Notes: generated from the letters alone by a model not told the origin. 64,000 nucleotides of DNA from Loxodes magnus (GCA_946699065.1 CAMPDV010000258.1:310001-374000); one strand, 5' to 3'. Positions 47,005 to 59,793 are shown, counted from the stretch's first letter. Made by a program: numbers and translations.

Positions 47005-49540
47005 TATGTTTAATTCTAGTATTTTCTATTTTAATATACTTCCTCTAAAAAAATTTCTTATAATTATATATCTTTAAGAAAAAACAACATTTTTTGCTAA
47101 TCACACTTAAATATTTACTAGTTGATTCTTAATCTTACAGTCAAAGTGTCTTTGCATTAAATATAATAAAGGTATATTTAATATCATTGTATGATATTAA
47201 AAATCATTAAAAAACTATTAAAAATTTCTACTTTTTACGTTATTACTCTCATAGAAAATTCAATAGATAATTAGACTATAACCAAAGCTCTTTACTAAAT
47301 GCTTTTTTAACTTAATTAAATTTTTTCTTAGAGAACATGAAGTAAAACATTGTTTGATGCTGCTTTTAAAATTTTAAATGCTTAAATAATTTAATTTATT
47401 CCTTTTATATCTTGCCAATATAAGCTTATCTATTTAAAATATTACTAATTTATTATTATTTAAGCATTATGTAAAAGTATTGCTCTATTTAAAAATTTCT
47501 ATTTTAGATTATTTTAGCTGTGTTTTTTGTTTATCTTACATACATTTTTACTTATGAAATTTAAATTTCTTCTATATATTTTAGAACTTTATCTTCTATT
47601 ATAAAAGCTCTGCTTTATTTTAAATCTTACAATTTTAGATTTTTATATACTTTAAATCTCAATTTTTTAGATTCAATCTGATTACTTAACTCTTGATTGA
47701 AACATATAGCCTTGATTACTAGAATAATATTATTATTTTCCTATTTTTCTCTTTAATCTAATATATTATTATGTTTATAAAGCTTAATCCAATTCTTTAT
47801 AATGGATTTAAATTATTTCACAAATAGCTCTGAATTAAGCTAATAAAAATACAGTGAGATATAAGTTCTTAGCTACTTAATAAAAGAGGTTTAATTTAAT
47901 GATTTTTAGTGGATTAATAGCATACTTTAAATTTAGTTTATATAGCTATATCAATTAATTAAAGCTTAGTTGTAATATCCTTATTACTTAGTTAACTTAA
48001 ATTTATATAGAAGTATATTTAACTTTAAGCTATTTTATAAGGTTATTACTTTATATTTAAATAATTTAAAAGCTTTCATAATACAATACACAATGAATCA
48101 GATTTAGTTTGGTCTAATTGGTGTAAGCATGAATATATAAATATAGCTGATACTAAATATTAAAGTTTATAGATTATATACTTATTACAATATAATAACT
48201 TAATCAATAATAAAGCTATCATACTGTCTATCTACAACTATTATGACTAATAAAAATAATCTGCTATAAAAGCCAAATATTTTATACAAACTAAATAAGT
48301 TCTAAGTTATTTAAGAATAAAATAGAAATTATTTTACTAAAATTACTTTTCTATAGTATATCATTTAGGTATTTTACTCATTTAGACATTAGGAATATTA
48401 GCAACTAGATATATAAGATTTATTTATTGTTTACATCTTTATCTCCTTATAGTTTAAAGCTTTCAATTATAAGATAAAAATAGATAATTTTACATTAAGT
48501 CTTATAGCATAAACTAAAAAATCTTAAATAGAAATAAAAATTAAAGCATGTATTATATTTTTAAAAAGGTTATTATTTATAAAATAACTAAATAAAAGCA
48601 AAACTTTATAATATCAAGCTTTTACTATAAAAATACCTATTATAATGTGAAAATATAGTAAAAAGGAGAAATTTAATAAACTAAGAAACTTTTAGCTTTT
48701 CTTTTTGTTTAATAATTATATCTTCTACCTCTTTTTTTCTTTAAAGATGTTATACTATATCAAATTGGTATATAAATTGTATAAACTAAATTATTAATCT
48801 ATCTATCCACATTTAAACTGAGATTGTTTTAGTTTATTAATAGCTATTTACTCATTTAATTACTTAATACTTTTTATTTAAAATAATGATAGTTATTATT
48901 TTATAAGCTTGATTAATTATTATTAAATACCTTATCATTTATTACTTACTAATATACTTTAATTACAATTAATAATCCTAGTCTAAATAAGCTAAATATT
49001 CAATTACATTCATAGTTAAGTTGTTTAGTTAAAAGGACTAAGAAAAGCATTTTTCATTTAGTTACTTTTAAATTCTTCTATTTTCATAAAGTCTAAGGAA
49101 ATTACTTTAAAATAACTCTAAAATTAGAGTAGCTTTAATCATTTTATTGAAACAAAATAAGTTTGCTCTTGTGCTGTTATTCGAAAAAAATAAAAGCTAA
49201 AATTAAGAAATTCCTTTTTAAGGTAATCAAAATTTTAAGATTGAAAAGGTAATGACGAATTATTAGAGTATATTATCTTATAATTTAGATGAAATAAGTT
49301 AAGCTTAGTAAATTTTTCTTATTTGTAAGATTTTCTACTAATTAACCTATACAAAATTATTCATATTTAAGATTTATAAGAAGGCAGTAGTAGTAAAAAT
49401 AACTAACTCTGGATTAAGTTATTCTCAAATAAAAAAGAAAATAAAAATAATTAATTTTAAGCTGATGAATATAATAGAACTAAATTAATTTATTTTTCTT
49501 TAGGACTCTTAAATCACTTTTCCACCAATCTTCAGATAGT
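47005..49540. other. AT-rich distal part of block D, copy 2
   Basis: Parallels 19656-21980 and, from 48168, is also mirrored at 58230-59432. The last 90 bases read on the minus strand as NYNFLLIFQLSEDWWKSDL, a possible gene end, with a weakly conserved counterpart in the inverted copy. Confidence 0.4.
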
Positions 49541-49684
49541 TAAAAAATTAACAAAAAATTATAGTTTTCATCTTTGCTTTTCAATTTTTGGTTAGTTCTC
49601 TTGGCGTTTATAAACTCTTCTATTGTATTTTTATGTTTTAGACTATAAAAAATTGCAGGGTATATCTTAGGTTCTAACCTACAT

Positions 49685-52055
49685 CTAGTTTGCAACACCC
49701 TGTGGGGTTGAATATGAGTTATTTACCAAAGAAATGCACAAACTAGATCGATTCTTAGAAAATTAACAAGCCTGGACAGACGAGGTCCAAGCAAATACCT
49801 ATATCGGTAAGCAATTTCAAGAACGAATCCAGTCTAATAAATTTATTGAACCCTCACTTTAATTTATTAAAATCTAAATTTAATAACTGTATAACATTTA
49901 GCAAACCTCCTATCCTATCTTGGTTTTAAATTAACTTTAGAAAAACTTAATTAATTTTTAGCAACAATCAAGTCTTGAAAACGTTGTTAATCATAACAAA
50001 TAAGTTAAAATATTTAAAATAAAATCAAGAAGTCTTTTATTTCTTACAGTCTTGAAAAATATTTAACGATATTATTGACAACTCCAGATTTAAATGAAAA
50101 ATTCGCTTTATTTCTCCAATTTAAGAACAAGCACATATATAAGAGTTAGAGTAATATCTGAAATTTCAAACTATAGAAGTTGTTTTATTTGATAAGATCT
50201 CAAATTATAAATAATGTTACTTACGAAGTATATGTTAATGCAACTTACGATTAAGCAGTGAAGTCTCCTAACTATATTTCCTATTGAGATTAAAATTTCT
50301 TAATAAAGCATAATATAAATAAAATGTTTAATTTACTAATATTTTTTGGCATAGTGTCAGCATTTTCTAAAATTTAGAAACTAGATTATCTAAAATTTAT
50401 AACATCAAATGCATGATAAAAAAGCATAAACTATTTATACTATAATACAGATAATGTAAAAAACCAGGATTGGTTAAAACTTTTTGAGCCTTCCAAAAGA
50501 ATGAATATAAATGAAGACGAAATCCAAAAAGAAGTAAATTAAGTTTTATCAAAGCTTATCAAAAAAAATTAAGAGTTTTAGAGATATCTCGAAAACTCAT
50601 TTATGGAATTATCAAGTTTAGAATCAAATAAGAAAAATAAAGTCAAAACAATCCTATAAAGACTCACATTTAATTAAATAAAAAAAACATAATATATTCT
50701 AACAAACATTGCTAAGAATATCATAAATAATCAACTATAATTTTCTTTTATTTAATTATTAAGAAACAGATATTCTTTGAAATAGAAAAGACAAAAAATA
50801 AAGCCTATTTCTTTTATTAGAGAAAGAAAAATTTAGTTAAATAATAAGAAAGAAAAGAATCAAATAGCAAAAAATTACTTGAGTAATTAGATGAAAAAAT
50901 AATTAAAATTAAAACTAGCATAATAGCAATTAATAGAATTTAACTTAATTATGGTTAATTCTAATAGTGTAGTAAAGTGTCATATATCAAAAATGAATCA
51001 ACTATTAAATATAATGGCAGGTCCCTAATAGGATTTTCTGTTTCGAAGGAGAAAACGAGAAGAAAGGAAGCTTCTTACTTACTAACCCCTTCTCGGAAGC
51101 CAACACTAACACTCTTCTGGATAGATCGAAGAAATAAATATTAGGAAATAAAAATTTTTTAAAATCAAAAAATAAAGACCGTTTAAAGCATAGAATGAAG
51201 ACTATTGCAATTTAAACTTACTAGTAAGGGATAAATTATCCAACATTAAGGCCTTTTATTATAGTTAAGGCATTGAAATAATAAAATATTAATAGAAAAA
51301 GATGTCTGAGATTCCTAAATGGAGAATAAGATTTGATAAAAAAGGAAAGGGTATAGATCTATAAAACCTGGCTTTTAAACATGCATGATAAAATACAAAA
51401 TTCTAATTAGTATCAAGATACAAGTTTACAAAAAATAAGAGAATAGCTGCTAAATGCCTTTGGAAAAAATTAAAGCTTTGTAGAATTGACAAAAAAAATT
51501 TAGGAATTAGAGAATCAAACTAAATAAAATGAATGAAAATAAAAGAGAAACGTAAGAATAACGGAATAAATATTATATGGACATTGAAGAAAAAAATATG
51601 AAGCTTCCAAAATAGCTATTCTCTAGAAAGATATAAGAAGAATAAGATAATGCTATTGCTACTCAAACATATGTATCTACTTCTAATACAGCCAAAATTA
51701 AAAAATTTATAAAAATGATATATACGCAATTTCAAATCAAAAAGTAATTTATAATTTATGCTTTATTAGATTTACAGTCGTGATTTCATGAGGTATAAAA
51801 AATGACGAAATTATAGCAAGAAATAAAAAAATTCATCAGTAAAAATCTTGGCTACCAAGATGCTTTAAAAAAAGATGTACAAAAAGAGTTGAATCATTAC
51901 AAATTATTACTTGGAATAGATGAAAGCGAAAATGAAGAGGAAGGTATTTTGATAAATTTTAAGAAGATATATATGATTGTGAGAAAAAGTGTTTTAGCTT
52001 AGCAAACTAAAAATATGTATCAAAATATAGCATTAACTAAAAACATAACTTAATA
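49685..52055 (+). CDS. Candidate gene with frame changes (introns or decay)
   Basis: The plus strand is A-rich and has coding-like segments in two frames. At 49685-49870: ATPCGVEYELFTKEMHKLDR, QQAWTDEVQANTYIGKQFQE. At ~50050-50950, in the frame two bases later: NTDNVKNQDWLKLFEPSKRM, EIQKEVNQVLSKLIKK. At 51015-51500, back in the first: CFEGENEKKGSFLLTNPFSE, FVELTKKIQELENQTK. At 51540-52050: ALLDLQSWFHEVQKMTKLQQ, QKELNHYKLLLGIDESENEE. Splice-like ends exist (CTTACAG at 50049, GGCAG at 51020; a 67 nt GT-AG gap there has the right length). The first change is not explained by a simple intron. It is either an intron-containing gene with predicted coiled coils or a pseudogene. No family recognised. 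Confidence 0.35.
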
Positions 52056-52091
52056 GATTAATGTGTCGTCATTTTTTTAGTTTGCTACGAA

Positions 52092-52778
52092 TCAGAGAAT
52101 TTAATGCTAGATAAAATTTTTCACCTCGAATTTACTTGGATCTTCACTGTAATGAAGTTTGATGATTTTAAGTTATTTTTCTTTATTTTTTCCAATAGAT
52201 AAGATCCCAATAATTTTATATTTATTTCATTAACTGCTTATTATATAGGGAATTTCTTTGTTCATTTGGAGTTTTTGTATAAAATTAACCTTAAATCTTA
52301 CAGTATACTTTAAATATATCTTACCTAATTTTCTATTATTATTTTTTTATTTAGCTTGATAGCAAAACAGTATTTTATTCATTGGCCGCTTGTAATACCA
52401 GCATATAATTATTTTCCGATAGGAAATCTCTTATTTTGGATGTTATATTCCCATATCCATTGCGTCGTTGAGTTATTAGAATTGCTCTTGCTTAGAGTTT
52501 CTATAGTTTTAAATTTCTTTTAAGATATATACTGTATATGAGATTCTTCCTTAAATTTACTACAGAGGAGGACTTATAACTAATTCCTATCGTAGTTTAG
52601 GACTTTCAGATTAAAAAAATTTCATTGTGTTGGTCAAATTTCAGTTTCGTTGAAAGAGCTCATTAATAGTCTTTGCTAAATTATGATCCTCCATCAAAAT
52701 AAGGTAGAGAGCATTGGCAGCATCCTATTACTAGTTATTAAATTTAGTTGGAAAGGTCTGTTATCCATTAGATAGCAT
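52092..52778 (-). CDS. Hypothetical protein, convergent with the preceding candidate
   Basis: 228 residues from ATG at 52778 (MLSNGQQTFPTKFNNQQQ) to UGA 52092-52094. Strong protein-like composition, with acidic and basic residues mixed (LILMEDHNLAKTINELFQRN, MKFFQSESPKLRQELVISPP). Trp from UGA at FQRNWNLTN and SSQWNKYK. There is no signal peptide and no obvious membrane helix. The base skew flips from A-rich to T-rich on the plus strand at about 52080, matching a switch of coding strand between this gene and the plus-strand candidate. Function unknown. Confidence 0.5.
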
Positions 52779-53989
52779 TTTACATTAATATATAATGGTA
52801 AGAGCATTTAATAATATATAAAGATAGTATATATTATAAAAAGACAAATAGTTAGTAAGATAATTAGATGAATATCTAGATGGCTATACATTTTAAATAG
52901 TTATCTTCTGATATGATATTAATAAAATATATATAGTACAAGGTATTGAGATATTTGTCTAGTATATAAATATTTAAAACATCTAGTCTGTAATTATTTT
53001 TAAATATATACATAAAGAAGGTAAGATCTTAAAATTATCTAGAAGGTAAGATGTTTTTAAACTAATCAGATAGTATAATTTTTAAATATATATATCAATT
53101 GGTAAGATATTTAAATATTTATATAGAATGTGGGATATCTTTAATTTTCTCATATAAAATTAGATTGTTAGACAAGTTTAATATATAAGAACGTAAGCAT
53201 TATAATAAAAACCTAGTAGGACTTGCAAGTGTCTTGGTATATGCCTTATTAGTAGTTCTAAAGTTGTTTATTATAGGAAATAACTTATAATATTTATTAT
53301 TATGAAAATTTTTGCTAGATTTTTATGATTATGATCAATTTTACAATAAAAAGAGGCTTACAGTAAGAAATTTGAAAGAATGAAATAAAAGTTCGAAACT
53401 TAATTTAAGATATATTAAGAAATTTAAGTAAGCAAGAAATAAAAAAATAAGATTATATTTAAAGTTTATATAAATGTGACAAAGTTAAGATTATAATATA
53501 CACTTTAAATAAGAGTCTAATTTATCTTTTATTTTATAGTATTAAAAGGATCTTTCAAAATATTTTTATTTTATTTATTATTTATTTCCAGCAATTTTAG
53601 CAAGCTTGTAGTTCCAATTTATTTTTATTTAAAATTAGTGTAATTTAATTTAATTTCAAACTAGTTTAATTCAAATTTTGATAAATATTTAAAACCTTAA
53701 AATTAATAAGATAATGTAGTTGCTTATAAAAGAGTTAAAATGAATATCTTAGTTTTAATATATATCTGATATTTAATTCTTGTTAGAACTAAATAAAAAA
53801 TCTCTAGTGTATTTAAATTGATATTTTTAATGATAAACTAGATATATTATAGTAGACTTAATTTCTTTTGCTCGATCTTCAGTCTGAAATTATATATCTC
53901 ACTTATAGAAATAAAAATAAGATTTTTTATATTCTAATAATGTATTTAATTAATAAGAGCTGTTATTGTATAAAATATTTTAAATTATC
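52779..53989. other. AT-rich stretch with scattered GGTAAGAT repeats
   Basis: Between 52990 and 53150 the motif GGTAAGAT recurs at irregular spacing within similar AT-rich sequence, probably a decayed tandem repeat. No gene supported. Confidence 0.35.
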
Positions 53990-55331
53990 ATAGTTTATTT
54001 CTTTCAATCATACTTATAATTAACGCTATTCATTTGCTAGATTTAACAAAAAATGTTTATCTCTATTACTATAACTATTATACCTCTAGAACATAATTGT
54101 TAATTACTAAGAATCCTGTTTTTATATTTAATAAAGTAGTTTAATTTGCTACATCTTTATATTTTTTATATTTTTGTATTGCTATTTTAAAGTAAAGTGC
54201 TAGTTAGTTGTAATGATTGGATTCCTTTAGCATATTCTGAGGCTAAACTCCAAATATAAAATGTTTTTTCTTTATAAATCTAAATGTTAGTTACTTTCTT
54301 CTTATTAATTAGTGCTATAACTTTTCTAAATCCTTTAGCTAATTTAAATTTTACTTATATAAGTTATATTATTTTGGTATTGTTATGTATAAATATAACT
54401 AATTATTTCTTAAACAAATAATAAAGGCTATTATCTTCTAATTATGCTTATAAATATAATTTTTAGTTTAATCCTCACTGATATTCTCAAGACTATAAAA
54501 TTATTTATACTTTTCTAATTAAGTAGTTTCTATTTTAGTGAACCAAACTCTTCTATATTGTATGAATCATCTCTTTGAAATACTCCTAACTGTACAATGT
54601 TTAAGATTATTTATTTTACTTTCTAATCATAAACATAATAATTTGCTATTATACCATCAATTTAATTCATTAATGCATATCTAAACATTAAAATTATTAA
54701 TAGTGGTTTTGCCCAATTTATACAGAAATAAAAAGGTTTAGTTATAAATAAAATTGGTTTAGATAATAAAAAATTTGATAATAATGCTAAGGAATCAATA
54801 AAAACCTATAAAAAGGTAAAATCCTACACTTATTTAGTTTAGGCTGTTATATTTATAATTTTATAAAGGCTAAAAAAGAAAATATCTACGAATTATACAG
54901 AAATACGAAATATAATTAAGAAAAGCCTAAATTATTAAAGAAAAATGTGATACCTAATTAACACTAATTTAGCGAAAGGGACTAAAGATAGATATTTTTA
55001 TTAAGTTATTGTAGGTATATATCATAAAATATGAATGTATTGATTTATGTTTGCTCACTTATTTATTAAAGATTAAGAATGTAAGAGAATTACTATTAAT
55101 AAGATGCTAAAGTAAGAGATTTAGAAATTATTTAGATAAAAGTAATTTAAATTTAAGATATGTCAAACTTTATTCCATATATTTAAATTTAATTGCAGAA
55201 AAAAGGATAGATTTGTAAATTATTTGTCTAGTTAATAGATTTATATCAAATTTTTTAATTCCATTAGTTTATCAAAAAGTTTATATTATGCAAATATGAT
55301 AAAATCAAAATGAATGAATAGAAGGGAAATT

Positions 55332-55405
55332 TTCTTAGTTGGTTTAACGATATAGACTTAAGATTTATCGCACATTAGTGAGCGTAGATTTAAGTTCTAT
55401 TTTCT
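55332..55405 (+). pseudogene. tRNA-Leu(UAA) relic
   Basis: Keeps AGACTTAAGAT of the anticodon arm and CGCACATTAGTGAGCG of the variable arm, but the acceptor stem and T-arm are destroyed. Counterpart of 25070-25153. Confidence 0.8.
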
Positions 55406-55618
55406 TTCTAAATAATAATTTAAGAATATTCAAAATAATTACAATTAAATGTTCTATGATTTAAGTATCTCATATGGAATTAAGGAGTTCTGTAGAGTAG
55501 ATTTTCCTTTTTATAAAAAGATTAAATCAGAAAACCTCAAATCATCATTCTAAAATATTTTCTTAACATAAAATAGGCTTTTATGATGTTATTAAACCTA
55601 AATATTATCTTTAAAAAT

Positions 55619-55681
55619 ACATGCAGTGAGATTTGAACTCATGCGTGATTTCTGGCACTAGAAAGTCAGACCACACATGTT
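55619..55681 (-). pseudogene. tRNA-Leu(CAA) relic without anticodon arm
   Basis: The acceptor/T-arm side (TGCAGTGAGATTTGAACTCA) and the 5' end (CCACACATG) remain. About 20 nt including the anticodon arm and part of the D arm are lost. Counterpart of 25425-25508. Confidence 0.8.
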
Positions 55682-55690
55682 TATGTTGGG

Positions 55691-57413
55691 ATTTGAAAAG
55701 TAGAATAAATAAAAAGAATGGTAGATGATAAAGAGTATCTGATATTATAGATAGTAGAATGATGTTATTATTCTCATATCTAAAATTTTATCTAGAATAT
55801 AGTTAAAGACTATAATAATTTAAGCTCTTAAGTTTAGCTTTTAGTTAATTTAATTAAAACTATTATTACTTATTTCATCTTAGCTTATGAGAATTATTAG
55901 TTATTACTAATAAGTGACTACATTTCAACTCTTAACTAGTTAAAACAGATTTTAAGATTTACCTTTAATTTAAATAAAGCTAAATAGCTCTTATACTTGT
56001 CTAAAGAAGAATTATCTATAACTCAAATAAATATCTATACTGGTTAATTAACTAAGCATATAACAAAGCATCATATATAGCTCTCTTACAAATTAACATT
56101 CAAATAATAAAAGTTACTAACCTATTAAAATAGCCTTTATGTCATACCAAAACTAATCTAGTCCTCTTAAACATTATCTTTTTAATATATAATAAGTGCT
56201 TATAACTAACCCTTTAATTACCTATAAATCCTATTTCCTTTATTTCTATTTTTAATCAATATTCTTAAACTCTAATTCTAGTTTAAAAGAGAATTACCTA
56301 AAATATATAATGCAGCAAGCTATTTAGTGTCTTAATTGAAGCAAATAGTTCAACATAAATATTAAAATATCTTGTAGTACATTCTAAGAATTATTAAGAA
56401 AGCAAGCCATTTAAGGTTAATAAGTATGTAAGATACTTATTATTAACTAGAAAGCAGCTATTTTAAGTATTTTATCTATTAGTTATTAGTGAATTTTATT
56501 TCTTCTTACTGTATCATTTTCTTAATCTACTTTCTAGGCTTTTCTTAATATATTGGAATCACAGCTAGATAAGTGACCTACTTCTTGCTTTTTCTTGCTC
56601 CTAGAAATTATAGGATATGATTATTCTTATTCCTTGTAGGAACGGCAAAATCTTTGGATATATCTTTCCATATTTTTAAATCCCATATAGTTCTAAATAT
56701 AAATAGATTAGTAAGCTTAAGAATAAAAGAGCAAACCAAACTTATAAATATTAGTAAGGAAATTATTGTTCTAAATAATAGGATAGCATAACAAGTAAAT
56801 TAATATCAATCTATAGTACAATAAGTAAATTAATAGTAATCACTAGCTTTTTATAGCAAATATGAAGCTTAAATATATAGTAACTAGAAATATAAAGGAT
56901 TTATACTACTAAAAGATATTGAAAGGGTATTAATATACTAAAAATTAAATTAAGGAAAATTACAAAAGAATAAGAAAGAATAGAGGAGAGAAAAGAAAAA
57001 AGTATTAAATTTATAATAAAGAAAGGAAAATAATATTCAATAAGATGTAAGGATAAATAAAGAAAACTAGAAGAACAAAATGTAGAATTTAGAAGAATTA
57101 TTATTTATAACCTCAATTATCTACATGGAATAAATTAATAGAATTATATAAAATTAGTTGTAGCAATTTAGCTTTAAGTAAAATAATTAAAAAGTAAAAA
57201 TTAATACTTTTATATAAACTAAATTTAATTTTATATTTTACAAAATAGCTTTCAAAAGCTTCTTAATTCTTAACTACAATTCCACAATCAATACAATCCT
57301 AATATCTTAAGATAAGAAAAATATTAATTAAAATATCCAGTTGAATGTTTATCTATTTTTGATGATATTTTATTAAAATAGAGTTAATAAGTAATTTATA
57401 AAAATAATCTTAA
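55691..57413. other. AT-rich stretch without supported features
   Basis: Low complexity on both strands. No RNA gene, repeat or convincing reading frame recognised. Confidence 0.4.
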
Positions 57414-57497
57414 GGCAGTTTGTCCGAGTCGGTTAAGGAGACAGACTTAAGATCTGTTGCACACTAGTGCGCGTGGGTTCGAATCCCACAGCTGCCA
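57414..57497 (+). tRNA. tRNA-Leu(UAA), third intact copy
   Basis: 84 nt, identical by eye to 25070-25153, with a TTTT terminator. Unlike the relic 2 kb upstream it is undamaged, so it comes from a more recent duplication or is maintained by gene conversion. Confidence 0.95.
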
Positions 57498-57558
57498 TTT
57501 TATATCTAATATATTTTCTAAATAATTTAAGAGTATTGGAAATAGTTAAATGATAAGA

Positions 57559-57620
57559 GGCTTTATGGTGTAAGGGTAGCACGTGAGCCAAAAATTGGGG
57601 TTCAAATCCCTGTTGAGTCG
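57559..57620 (+). pseudogene. tRNA-Arg pseudogene with the same anticodon deletion as 3518-3578
   Basis: 62 nt, with CGTGAGCC in place of the anticodon region, exactly the junction seen in the left arm. The D and T arms are well preserved, better than in the left-arm copy. The shared deletion ties these two loci to one ancestral cluster. Confidence 0.88.
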
Positions 57621-57702
57621 CTTTTTGTATAATATTTAACATAAAAGAAATGATTTGATTTGAATCTAAAATAAAGCAACTATTATAATTTAATTTAAAT
57701 AG

Positions 57703-57755
57703 GGTGGAAAGCCCTCTCCTTCGGATGCTGCTTGGAGGCCCAGCAAGGCAAATAT
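57703..57755. other. Short GC-rich island
   Basis: About 50 bp, more than half G+C, inside DNA that is mostly A/T. It contains a CTTCGG tetraloop-like sequence and a near-perfect TGCTTGG/CCCAGCA stem, and could also be read as protein (GWKALSFGCCLEAQQG). Too short to assign. It may be a fragment of a transposed gene or a structured RNA. Confidence 0.3.
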
Positions 57756-57989
57756 TATAAATCTAAGAATGTATTAGCAAAGTATTAGCAAAGATGTAAA
57801 TTCTTAATATCTTATTTAATTAGTAAAGTATAATTATACTAACAAATGCAAATTAGCTAAATAAACTTACACTAGCTATTTACTTTATTCAATTATAAAC
57901 CAGCTAGTTTAATTCTTAATATTATAACTAAATATAAGCTTAGGTAGCTATTTTTTAATAAATTTGCTAAGTTCAAAAACTAAAGCGCT

Positions 57990-58270
57990 CAAATTTTTAT
58001 TAAATTTACATGAAATGCTCAAGAATCTATAGTAAGAAAATTAGCATTTGCCTATAAACCATAAATTACTAAAGAAATGTAAAAAGGAAACAAGAAAAGT
58101 TAATTTTAAGGATGAATTTATAGGCTAAAGCATAAAAAATTTATAAAAGGGATTATACACGCTAAGAAAACTAACTTTCATTGTAAAAAAGATCAGAGAA
58201 AATAAATATTTATTCCAATTTTGGAAGGTTGGTAGAAAAGGTATTTAATAATCCTGATGTAAAATAAATT
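57990..58270 (+). other. Coding-like fragment at edge of inverted block D
   Basis: One frame reads AQIFIKFTWNAQESIVRKLA then FAYKPQITKEM, with Trp from UGA, and later matches the minus-strand peptide near 49500-49640 at DNA level. It may be the remnant of a gene that once ended block D. Neither copy has a recognisable start or family. Confidence 0.25.
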
Positions 58271-59432
58271 TAACTTAGTTCTATTAAAGCAAAATCTTCA
58301 ATTTAAATTAATTATTTTTCTTTGAGTTTTTTATTTGAGAATAAATTAACTTAGAGTTAGTTATTTTTACTACAACCTTCTTATAAAATCTTAAATACTA
58401 AATCAATTTGTATAGAGTAATTTGTAGAAAATCTTTCAATTATGAAAAATTTATAAAGCTTGGCCTATTTTATCTTATTTATAAAGTTATATATTGCATA
58501 AATTTTTCTTTTACCCGTTCTAGCATTAATATAGATTACCTTTAAGAAACACCTGCTTCTTAATTTTATCTTTAGTCTTTATAGTTTATTAGCTCAAGAG
58601 CAACTTTATTTTGTCTCAACATAAGTAATTAAAATTCCTTTAGCTTTAGAGTTATTTTAAATTTATTTCCTTAAACTTTATGAAAAATAAAATAAATTAA
58701 ATCTAATTAAATGAAAAATGCTTTTCTTAGTCCTTTTAACTAAACAACTTAACTATGAATGTAATTGAATATTTAGCTTATTTAGACTAGGATTATTAAT
58801 TGTAATTAAAGTATATTAGTAATTAATAAATGATAAGGTATTTAATAATAATTGATCAAGTTTATAAAATAATAACTATCATTATTTTAAATAAAAAGTA
58901 TTAAGTAATTAAATGAGTAAGTAGCTATCAATAAACTAAAACGATCTCAATTTAAATGTGGATAGATAGATTAATAATTTAGTTTATACGATTTAAATAT
59001 TAATTTGGTATATCATAACATCTATAAAGAAAAAGAAAGGTAGAAGATATATTTATTAAATAAAAAGAAAAGCTAAAAGCTTCTTAGTTTATTAAATTTC
59101 TCCTTTTTACTATGTTTTTCACATTTTAATTAGCAATTTTATTTTAAAAGTTTGGTATTATAAAGTTTTGTTTTTATTTAGTTGTTTTATAATTAATAAC
59201 CTTTTTAAAAATTTCAAAAATGCCTTAATTTTAATTTTTATTTAAGATGCTTAGTTTATACATATTAAATTAAATAATTTCTATTATATTCTTAAATAAC
59301 TTAGAATTTACTTAATTTGTATAAAATATTTTGCTATTAGAGAAAATTATTTTTTATTAGTCATAATAGTCGTAGTTAGACAGTATGATAGCTTTATTAT
59401 TGATTAAGTTATTATGTTAATAAGTATATAAT
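58230..59432. repeat. Inverted copy of the end of block D
   Basis: Reverse complement of 48168-49540, and so also of about 20700-21980. It abuts copy 3 of block B, a junction different from that at 6772-7093, so the block ends have been rearranged at least twice. No gene supported inside. Confidence 0.8.
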
Positions 59433-59444
59433 GTATAAAACTAG

Positions 59445-59793
59445 GTCTTTCAACTTTTTATTATTATGAAAAATAAATTAAAGAAGGATAAAATTTGAAT
59501 TTTGACTTTGAGAAGCATGGTTAATAAAAAATAGCTTTTTTAGCAAAATATAATAAAATAAGTAGATAAGCTATATAAAATTTTATAAAAGAGCAAGAAG
59601 AATAAGATTTAAATTAATTAGACACTAATTAAGCCTTTCAATGCATTAAAAAATGTTAGTTGGAAAGTGGCCATGAAGATTTTTGCTTTAATAATCCTAA
59701 TATAAGTATAAACAAACAAGATAAAATTAAAGGAATTATACAATTAGTTAATAGAAAGTAATAAACTTTTTAACACATATTTTCCTTTTGATA
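59445..59793 (+). pseudogene. 5'-truncated copy of the HTH-like gene
   Basis: Begins inside the helix-turn-helix region at the equivalent of residue ~80 of 6850-7440 (homology starts at STFYYYEKQ) and runs in the same frame to the UGA. There is no start codon or N-terminus, because the block junction cuts here. Substitutions are few. Confidence 0.6.

Larger units (their letters stand above)
37330..49540. repeat. Spacer block copy 2 (end of B, C, D)
   Basis: Direct copy of about 10670-21980, offset near 26.7 kb at its start and 28.2 kb in the channel gene. It carries its own insertions (SINE copy at 38841, 187 bp insertion at 46803). It lacks the 950 bp segment and the truncated SINE found in copy 1. 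The channel gene is the best conserved part. Confidence 0.85.
53990..55690. pseudogene. Decayed copy of block A (GTPase, tRNA-Leu(UAA), tRNA-Leu(CAA))
   Basis: Parallels 23390-25510 in the same orientation. 53990-54900 retains recognisable pieces of the minus-strand GTPase gene (for example TTTACTTATATAAGTTA and the TTCATTTGCTAGATTTAA region) with deletions that remove the P-loop. The tRNA relics follow at their expected spacing. This copy is far more diverged than the two arms and so is an older duplicate. Confidence 0.75.

Noticed and set aside
57433-57642. 69-residue minus-strand frame
   Set aside because: Antisense across tRNA-Leu(UAA) and the tRNA-Arg pseudogene; its familiar-looking GFEPTR motif is the T-arm in translation.
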